From an uncultured Ruminococcus sp. (GTDB lineage Bacteria; Bacillota; Clostridia; Oscillospirales; Ruminococcaceae): 55,006 nt of DNA. Shown piece by piece: positions 50,430 through 55,006 of this stretch (within the stretch, counting starts at the first letter, position 1; every line of letters starts with the position of its first letter). The notes beneath the pieces are model-generated. The model did not search any database, was not told where the DNA came from, and saw nothing but the letters and a program-made list of their open reading frames with translations. Made by a program: the position numbers and the translations under genes. The stretch lies in NCBI GenBank assembly GCA_910576995.1, contig CAJTLC010000016.1, positions 1 to 55,006 of the forward strand, written 5' to 3'.

Positions 50430-50530
50430 ATGTTCATTCCAAAAAGAGTGATCTTGAGGTACAGTTAACCGCGTCCATAGGGCGTTTGGTATATAGCCCG
50501 GGGTTCCAAAGGGCAACCTCTGAACAAGGG
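50430..50530 (+). other. Leader of rpsU with possible RNA structure
   Basis: The 100 bases between promoter and ribosome binding site contain GC-rich complementary blocks (GGCGTTTGG, AGCCCGGGGTTCC, AAAGGGCAACCTC), such as GGGGTT with AACCTC. It could be a leader that controls S21 synthesis. I do not recognise a known RNA family. Confidence 0.35.
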
Positions 50531-50543
50531 AGGGAAAAGATAA

Positions 50544-50717
50544 ATGGCAGAAGTACGTGTTGGCAAGAACGAGTCGCTTGACACCGCTCTCAAGAGATTT
50601 AAGAGATCATGTGCTAAGGACGGCGTTATTGCTGAAGTTCGTAAGAGAGAACACTACGAAAAGCCTTCGGTTAAGCGTAAGAAAAAATCTGAGGCAGCTC
50701 GTAAGCGCAAGTATTGA
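50544..50717 (+). CDS. rpsU: 30S ribosomal protein S21
   Basis: The 57-residue basic protein starts at ATG 50544 after GGGAGGG. It has the S21 signature 'EVRVGKNESLDTALKRFKRS', then 'VIAEVRKREHYEKPSVKRKK' and an Arg/Lys-rich tail 'AARKRKY'. It is a late 30S component needed for initiation. It is transcribed alone between its own promoter and a terminator. Confidence 0.97.
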   Translation: MAEVRVGKNESLDTALKRFKRSCAKDGVIAEVRKREHYEKPSVKRKKKSEAARKRKY

Positions 50718-50741
50718 TCTTGCGGCTATAAGAATGTTGAT

Positions 50742-50767
50742 AAAAGCGGGCGCATGAGTCCGCTTTT
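50742..50767 (+). terminator. Terminator of rpsU
   Basis: AAAAGCGG at 50742-50749 pairs with CCGCTTTT at 50760-50767, followed by TCATTTTTG, 25 bases past the rpsU stop. Confidence 0.85.
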
Positions 50768-50786
50768 TCATTTTTGATTCGGAGGT

Positions 50787-51098
50787 TATACTCCTCTTTA
50801 TCCTATGTCTGGATTTTTAACAGAGATTTTGTGCGTCAGGAAAGACGGCAAAAGAATACTGACGTATGGCGAGGAGAATGACATAAAGAATTTGAATTCG
50901 GAAGATTGGTGGATTTCAGAGCCTGTGTTCATAGATAATGTGCGCGTATTTTCGAGCATAATTTTTATGCCGGCAAGGAAAAAGTCCGCAGGAATACTGT
51001 CGTATTGCAAGACATTTAACGAAGTCCGGCATGAAAATTTGTCCAAAATATGTGTGCAGAATTTATGAACACAAACTCTGAGGATAGAGGGGAGTATA
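50787..51098. repeat. Family-II inverted-repeat element 1, ending one base before the yqeG start
   Basis: TATACTCCTCTTTATCCT at 50787-50804 is inverted at 51081-51098 with 16 of 18 matches. The left body (50817-50880) contains GTGCGTCAGGAAAGACGGC and GAATACTGACGTATGGC, shared in diverged form with element 2. A family-I-like copy (B), bounded by TGTGTTCATA (50924-50933) and TATGAACACA (51064-51073), is nested in the right half. The right end supplies the GAGGGGAG ribosome binding site of the gene starting at 51100. Confidence 0.75.
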
Positions 51099-51099
51099 T

Positions 51100-51642
51100 A
51101 TGCTTTTCAATGTAACGGCTGCGTTTAGGAGGGTAACGGATATTTCCCCCGAGATGCTTCGTAAAATGGGGATAAGAGGTCTTATTCTCGATATAGACAA
51201 CACCCTTGCAGGTCATAATAATCCAATGCCTGCGGAGGGCGTTTCGGAATGGCTTGAGTGCATGAAAAGTCATGGCATCAGGCTTGTGATCATGTCCAAC
51301 AATTTCAGGCTTCGCGTGCAGCTTTTTTCCAAACTGGTCGGACTTGAATATATCAGCGACAGCAAAAAGCCTTTCAAAAAAGGATATCGCCGCGCGGCAA
51401 TGAAAATGGGACTCCCAAAACACGCTATGGCGGCTGTCGGAGATCAGATGTTCACAGATGTTCTGGGCGCTAACCTTTTTAAAATAAAAATGCTCTATAC
51501 CATGCCTATCGGAGGTAAGAAAAGCAGACTTCTGAAATTTCGGCGCCTTATAGAATATCCTCTTATGCCTAAGCGTATCTACTGCGGTGGAGGAAAATAC
51601 ATAGAGCGGCGAAATGTAAGGGCTATTACATACAGCGATTAA
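51100..51642 (+). CDS. yqeG: YqeG family HAD IIIA-type phosphatase
   Basis: The 180-residue protein has HAD motif I 'LILDIDNTLAGHNN' (DxDxT), motif II 'LVIMSNNF', the lysine in 'SKKPFKKGYRRA' and motif III 'VGDQMFTDVLGANLF'. The family acts on small phosphates (phosphatidylglycerophosphate in related proteins); the substrate here is not established. The gene precedes aroQ and the peptidase gene, part of the yqeG-aroQ-pepP-efp order of Clostridia. Its ribosome binding site GAGGGGAG is donated by the right end of element 1. Confidence 0.92.
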   Translation: MLFNVTAAFRRVTDISPEMLRKMGIRGLILDIDNTLAGHNNPMPAEGVSEWLECMKSHGIRLVIMSNNFRLRVQLFSKLVGLEYISDSKKPFKKGYRRAAMKMGLPKHAMAAVGDQMFTDVLGANLFKIKMLYTMPIGGKKSRLLKFRRLIEYPLMPKRIYCGGGKYIERRNVRAITYSD

Positions 51643-51649
51643 GGAACTT

Positions 51650-51870
51650 TATACTCCCCTCCATTCTAAAATGCAACAAAGATTGCAGGCGGAAATTTCG
51701 TGCGTCAAGGGGGACGACGAAAGCATACTGCCGTATGGAGAGGTGACTCCCTACAGTGTAGGGAGATGTCACAAAGTGACAAAGGGTGACCGCCCCGATT
51801 ATGGGGACAACACAGACAGACTGAATTTATGACTGCAAGACTGGTATATTTTAGAATAGAGGGGAGTATA
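51650..51870. repeat. Family-II inverted-repeat element 2, ending one base before the aroQ start
   Basis: TATACTCCCCTCCATTCTAA (from 51650) is inverted at 51848-51870; 22 of 23 bases match. The body contains TTTCGTGCGTCAAGGGGGAC and CATACTGCCGTATGGAGAGG, which parallels the left half of element 1. It also has small hairpins (CTCCCTACAGTGTAGGGAG, GTCACAAAGTGAC) and a GGGTGACCGCCCC block. No gene is visible. The right end supplies the ribosome binding site of aroQ. Confidence 0.8.
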
Positions 51871-51871
51871 T

Positions 51872-52303
51872 ATGATAAAAAAAATACTTATAATACACGG
51901 ACCTAATCTTAATCTTCTCGGCGAACGCGAACCGGGAGTTTACGGAAATGCCGGTATTGATGTTCTTAACAGCAATATTATAGATCGGGCAAAGGAACAG
52001 GGGCTTGAATGCGAAATATTCCAGTCCAATCATGAGGGCGCGATCATAGATAAGCTTCATGCCGCCCGTACTTCTTTTGACGGCGTGATAATCAATGCGG
52101 GCGCATATACTCATTACAGCTATGCGATACGCGACGCTATCGCTGCTATAAAAATACCAGTTATCGAGGTGCATATCAGCAATATCGACGCGAGAGAAGA
52201 GTTCAGATCGAATTCGGTAATCGCGCCCGTTTGCAGGGGCAGTATTTGCGGGCTCGGATTTCTCAGTTATTATCTTGCTGTTCAGGCGATGGCGGAGTTG
52301 TAA
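51872..52303 (+). CDS. aroQ: Type II 3-dehydroquinate dehydratase
   Basis: The 143-residue protein has 'IHGPNLNLLGEREPGVYG' with the catalytic Tyr at the end of that loop, 'FQSNHEGAIIDKLHAA', 'INAGAYTHYSYAIRDAI' and 'IEVHISNIDAREEFR' with the catalytic His. The length fits type II enzymes, which form dodecamers. It dehydrates 3-dehydroquinate in the shikimate pathway. It begins one base after element 2 and is followed 3 bases later by the peptidase gene. Confidence 0.96.
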   Translation: MIKKILIIHGPNLNLLGEREPGVYGNAGIDVLNSNIIDRAKEQGLECEIFQSNHEGAIIDKLHAARTSFDGVIINAGAYTHYSYAIRDAIAAIKIPVIEVHISNIDAREEFRSNSVIAPVCRGSICGLGFLSYYLAVQAMAEL

Positions 52304-52306
52304 GAT

Positions 52307-53374
52307 ATGAATAAGTTTGAGATGCTGTTTGAGCGTTTGCCGCAGAATATCGAATGCGCGCTGATAACTTCGGACATAAATAGGCGGTATTTTACAGGAA
52401 TGAAGTCATCGGACGGAACGATTGCTGCTTTTAGGGATAAAGCGTATCTTTTTATAGATTTCCGCTATATTGAAAAAGCAGGAAAAATTGTAAAATCGGC
52501 AGAAGTTGTTGAGCAGAAAAAACTTTACGCTCAGCTTGGCGAACTTTTCCGCAGCCGAGGAGTTCAGAATATTGCGATAGAATCTCAGAGTATGACGGTC
52601 AGTCAGATGAATGTGCTGAAAAGGCTTTTTAAAGATATTGAGATAATCGATACCGATGTTCTTAGCAATAGTATAAATTCAATGAGAATGATCAAGGACG
52701 CTGTCGAACTTGAATGCATACAAAAGGCTCAGAGGATCGCGGAATTGGCTTTTGACGGAATACTCGGATTTATCAGGGAGGGCGTTACGGAGCGTGAGAT
52801 TGCTCTTGAACTTGAACGCCTGATGATGATCAACGGCGCGGAAGCAATGTCGTTTGATACGATAGCGCTCGCCGGAACTAATACTTCGATGCCGCACGGC
52901 GTGCCTTCTGATAAGAAAGTCTGCCGTGGGGAGTTCGTGCTGATGGATTTCGGAGCGGTCTATAACGGATATCACAGCGATATGACGCGTACGGTCTGCG
53001 TTGGCGAACCGAGCGAAGAAATGCGCAGCGTTTATAATATTGTTCTCGAAGCCCAGAATGCAGCGATAAATGCTGCAAAGGCAGGCATAAGCGGTCAGAA
53101 TCTCGATCATATCGCCAGAAGCGTTATTGAAGAAGCGGGATACGGCGAGTATTTCGGGCATTCTCTCGGTCACGGAGTAGGAATGGAAATTCATGAAAAG
53201 CCTAATGCGTCGCCAAACTATAAGAATCCGCTTAATGCCGGTTCGGTCGTGACTATTGAACCGGGAATCTATCTTGCCGGAAAATTCGGCGTTCGGATAG
53301 AGGATTTTGTCATTTTGACCGAAAATGGCTGTATAAATATGACGAAAAGTGCAAAAAATATAATATCTTTGTAA
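52307..53374 (+). CDS. M24-family Xaa-Pro aminopeptidase
   Basis: The 355-residue protein has a creatinase-like N-terminal domain (about 1-125) and an M24 pita-bread catalytic domain. The metal ligands are in 'VLMDFGAVYNGYHSDMTRTV' (two Asp), 'FGHSLGHGVGMEIHE' (His), 'VVTIEPGIYL' (Glu) and 'VRIEDFVIL' (Glu). It removes N-terminal residues before proline. It follows aroQ by 3 bases and precedes efp, the conserved Firmicute order. Confidence 0.94.
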   Translation: MNKFEMLFERLPQNIECALITSDINRRYFTGMKSSDGTIAAFRDKAYLFIDFRYIEKAGKIVKSAEVVEQKKLYAQLGELFRSRGVQNIAIESQSMTVSQMNVLKRLFKDIEIIDTDVLSNSINSMRMIKDAVELECIQKAQRIAELAFDGILGFIREGVTEREIALELERLMMINGAEAMSFDTIALAGTNTSMPHGVPSDKKVCRGEFVLMDFGAVYNGYHSDMTRTVCVGEPSEEMRSVYNIVLEAQNAAINAAKAGISGQNLDHIARSVIEEAGYGEYFGHSLGHGVGMEIHEKPNASPNYKNPLNAGSVVTIEPGIYLAGKFGVRIEDFVILTENGCINMTKSAKNIISL

Positions 53375-53390
53375 TTTATTAATTAGGGTA

Positions 53391-53419
53391 TTGCCAAAAT
53401 CAAAAAAATGTGGTAAAAT
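53391..53419 (+). promoter_or_regulatory. Sigma-A promoter of efp
   Basis: TTGCCA at 53391-53396, a 17-base spacer and TAAAAT at 53414-53419, about 82 bases before the efp start. A GGGAC...GTCCC stem lies in the leader. Confidence 0.7.
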
Positions 53420-53501
53420 ATACTTATAATTGATTGGGACGTTGTGTATTGCTGATAATTTTGTCCCGATCGGGATATATTTATTTATGGAGGTAATCAT
53501 A

Positions 53502-54059
53502 ATGATTTCAGCAGGTGATTTCAGAAACGGCGTGACTTTTGAACTTGACGGACAAGTTGTTCAGGTCGTTGAGTTTCAGCACGTTAAACCCGGAAAGGGA
53601 GCTGCTTTCGTAAGAACAAAGTATAAGAATGTTATTACAGGTTCTGTAGTTGAAACTTCTTTTAATCCTACTGCAAAATTCCCTACAGCTTTCGTTGAAA
53701 GAAAGGATATGCAGTATAGCTACAACGACGGCGATCTGTACTATTTCATGGATATGGAAACATATGAGCAGCTGCCTATCAGTGCGTCCGTACTCGGCGA
53801 CAGCTTTAAGTTCGTAAAGGAAGAGATGATCTGTAAGATCCTTTCCTATAAGGGTAATGTTTTCGGTGTTGAGCCTCCGAATTTCGTTGAGCTTGTTGTT
53901 ACACAGACTGATCCCGGATTTAAAGGCGATACTGCTACTAATGCTACAAAGCCTGCTATACTTGAAACAGGAGCAGAAATTAAAGTTCCGCTTTTCATCG
54001 ATGAAGGTGAGAAGATTCAGGTTGATACACGTACGGGCGAATATATGTCGCGCGCATAA
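53502..54059 (+). CDS. efp: Elongation factor P
   Basis: The protein has 185 residues. ATG 53502 has GGAGGT upstream; an in-frame ATG at 53430 would add 24 non-family residues. The KOW-like first domain contains 'HVKPGKGAAFVRTKYKNV' with the lysine at the loop tip near position 32, the site that many bacteria modify. Two OB domains follow, with 'DPGFKGDTATNATKPAILET' and the ending 'IQVDTRTGEYMSRA'. EF-P rescues ribosomes stalled at proline runs. No modification gene (epmA/epmB, earP) lies in the window. Confidence 0.97.
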   Translation: MISAGDFRNGVTFELDGQVVQVVEFQHVKPGKGAAFVRTKYKNVITGSVVETSFNPTAKFPTAFVERKDMQYSYNDGDLYYFMDMETYEQLPISASVLGDSFKFVKEEMICKILSYKGNVFGVEPPNFVELVVTQTDPGFKGDTATNATKPAILETGAEIKVPLFIDEGEKIQVDTRTGEYMSRA

Positions 54060-54204
54060 TTTTTCGGGCGAAAACTTACAAGTATCGTATGGAAACGACG
54101 CCGCGTGAAAACGCTGATGCGGATTTATGCAGCGTTGTATGCCTATAATTAAAATGCCGCCTTGTTATGCGCATTGTCGGCTGAAATGAAAGGAGGAGCT
54201 TGTT

Positions 54205-54678
54205 ATGAAGCTTACCGAGAAAATGTCTTATTTGAAGGGGCTGCTTGACGGTCTCGAAATTGATAATTCTACAAAAGAGGGCAAGGCTTTGATGCAGATG
54301 GCTGATGTTATGTCTGAATTGGTCATTTATGTTGAAGATCTTCAGGCTCAGGTTGACGAACTTACGGAACTTTGTGATATTCTTGATGAAGATCTTGGTC
54401 AGGTCGAGGACGATATCTATGAAGAAGATGACGAGATCGACTGCGGAAATTGCGATGAGTGGAATGACGAGGACGATGAGTATGATTTCGATGAAGACGA
54501 AGACGAGCTTTACGAGGTAACTTGTCCCTCTTGTCATGATACTATCCTTATTGATGAGGGTATGCTTGAGGAAGGTTCAATCAATTGCCCTAACTGCGAT
54601 GAGATTCTTGAGTTTGATTATGATAACCTTGTTATTGAGGACTTCGAATCAGCTGAAACTCCGGCAGAAGAGGAATAA
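54205..54678 (+). CDS. CD1247-type acidic protein with C-terminal zinc ribbon
   Basis: The 157-residue protein has a helical N-terminal domain (about 1-70: 'MKLTEKMSYLKGLLDGLEID', 'ALMQMADVMSELVIYVEDLQ') that I recognise from a Clostridial family named after C. difficile CD1247. A very acidic Asp/Glu run follows (about 72-102), then Cys-x2-Cys pairs 'CPSC' and 'CPNC' of a zinc ribbon and an acidic end. Function unknown. The gene follows efp, its usual neighbour, with AGGAGG before the start. Confidence 0.85.
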   Translation: MKLTEKMSYLKGLLDGLEIDNSTKEGKALMQMADVMSELVIYVEDLQAQVDELTELCDILDEDLGQVEDDIYEEDDEIDCGNCDEWNDEDDEYDFDEDEDELYEVTCPSCHDTILIDEGMLEEGSINCPNCDEILEFDYDNLVIEDFESAETPAEEE

Positions 54679-54689
54679 TGAAATTATTG

Positions 54690-54717
54690 AAAAGCGGGCA
54701 GATTGCTGTCCGCTTTT
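54690..54717 (+). terminator. Terminator after the CD1247-type gene
   Basis: AAAAGCGGGCA and TGTCCGCTTTT form an 11-position stem with a G-T pair and a short loop, followed by TTAGG. It lies 11 bases past the stop. Confidence 0.8.
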
Positions 54718-54756
54718 TAGGAATTAAGTTTTTATATTTTATTTTTTGTTTCTCTA

Positions 54757-54785
54757 TTGACATTTCGATCCAAATGTGATATAAT
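54757..54785 (+). promoter_or_regulatory. Consensus promoter of tRNA-Leu
   Basis: TTGACA at 54757-54762 and TATAAT at 54780-54785 are both perfect consensus with a 17-base spacer, 11 bases before the tRNA 5' end. Confidence 0.88.
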
Positions 54786-54796
54786 ATTATTGTAAT

Positions 54797-54883
54797 GCAG
54801 GTGTGGCGGAATAGGCAGACGCGCTAGCTTCAGGTGCTAGTCTTCGCAAGGAGGTATGGGTTCAAGTCCCTTCACCTGCACCA
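54797..54883 (+). tRNA. tRNA-Leu (anticodon CAG)
   Basis: The 87 bases fold as a class II tRNA. Acceptor GCAGGTG at 54797 pairs with CACCTGC; the anticodon stem CTAGC/GCTAG encloses the loop TTCAGGT with anticodon CAG. A variable arm (TCTTCGCAAGGA region) and the T-arm GGGTTCAAGTCCC complete it. The discriminator A and CCA end (54881-54883) are encoded. It reads CUG codons. Confidence 0.96.
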
Positions 54884-54915
54884 TACTTGTGGAACAAAAA
54901 AGATGTCCACCCTTT

Positions 54916-54937
54916 AAAGCCCGAAATTTCGGGCTTT
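54916..54937 (+). terminator. Terminator after tRNA-Leu
   Basis: AAAGCCCGAAA pairs fully with TTTCGGGCTTT, giving an 11-base stem without a real loop (closing bases must open), followed by TTGTATTT. Confidence 0.85.
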
Positions 54938-54950
54938 TTGTATTTAGAAA

Positions 54951-54971
54951 GCCCCCGGCTAGGCCGGGGGT
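54951..54971. repeat. GC-rich hairpin at the right edge, possible transposon end
   Basis: CCCCCGGC at 54952-54959 pairs with GCCGGGGG at 54963-54970 around a three-base loop, right after the tRNA terminator. Subterminal hairpins of this CCCCCGGC-type are typical of IS200/IS605 family ends, and the following bases AGAAAAGCTT fit such an end. The element itself would lie beyond the window, so this is tentative. Confidence 0.35.
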
Positions 54972-55006
54972 TCAGAAAAGCTTAAAGCTATCAGTCTTGA
55001 AAAAAT

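Noticed and set aside
50805..51068. An 87-residue reading frame on the plus strand
   Set aside because: It lies almost exactly within inverted-repeat element 1 and has no ribosome binding site; its sequence follows repeat DNA shared with copies that do not keep the frame.

Overview
The window looks like a chromosomal segment of an anaerobic, endospore-lineage, cellulolytic Firmicute, most likely Ruminococcus or a close relative in Oscillospiraceae (inference). The evidence is a family 9 glycoside hydrolase with CBM3 and dockerin, a dockerin-tagged leucine-rich-repeat protein, the sporulation trio spoIIGA/sigE/spoIIR, Firmicute-type gene orders (infC-rpmI-rplT, dprA-topA-trmFO, plsX-rnc-smc-ftsY, nadD-yqeK-LCP-rsfS-leuS), GGAGG-type ribosome binding sites and near-consensus sigma-A promoters with 17-base spacers.

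Region 1 (1-8190) is accessory. It opens inside a tyrosine-recombinase gene that runs off the left edge. A strong promoter then drives a one-strand operon: a DUF2997 small protein, a six-helix membrane protein ending in a ComEA-like helix-hairpin-helix domain, a short radical-SAM activase-like protein, a Ycf46-type AAA+ ATPase, a DUF1257 (Ycf35-like) protein, a zinc-ribbon membrane protein, a C-type-lectin lipoprotein and a lipoprotein with an internal duplication. DUF2997, DUF1257 and Ycf46 are best known from cyanobacteria and plastids, where their function is unsettled. Their union here with a radical-SAM enzyme and surface lipoproteins beside an integrase is the best candidate for an undescribed system.

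Region 2 (8190-21240, minus strand) holds housekeeping and sporulation genes. One run is recJ, relA/spoT, an LRR-dockerin protein, an MBL-fold hydrolase, hemZ and an RlmD-type 23S rRNA methyltransferase. A second pair is spoIIGA-sigE, preceded by a plausible Spo0A-controlled promoter. A DEAD-box helicase is followed by a 33-residue membrane peptide.

Region 3 (21250-28040) carries tcdA, a divergent cysteine synthase, an unknown 147-residue protein, the cellulosomal GH9 gene, a membrane-anchored LRR protein and spoIIR. SpoIIR, SpoIIGA and pro-SigE form one signalling chain: forespore SpoIIR triggers SpoIIGA to process pro-SigE in the mother cell.

Region 4 (28040-55006, plus strand) is core translation, DNA, lipid, tRNA and cell-wall genes: infC-rpmI-rplT behind an attenuator, an rRNA/tRNA ribose methyltransferase, dprA-topA-trmFO-plsX-rnc-radical SAM-smc-ftsY-rdgB-yhbY, a flavoprotein, nadD-yqeK-LCP-rsfS-TM protein-leuS, rpsU, yqeG, aroQ, pepP-like, efp, a CD1247-type protein and tRNA-Leu(CAG).

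Small inverted-repeat elements are scattered between genes. Two of them sit one base before the start codons of yqeG and aroQ, and their terminal repeat supplies the present Shine-Dalgarno sequence.
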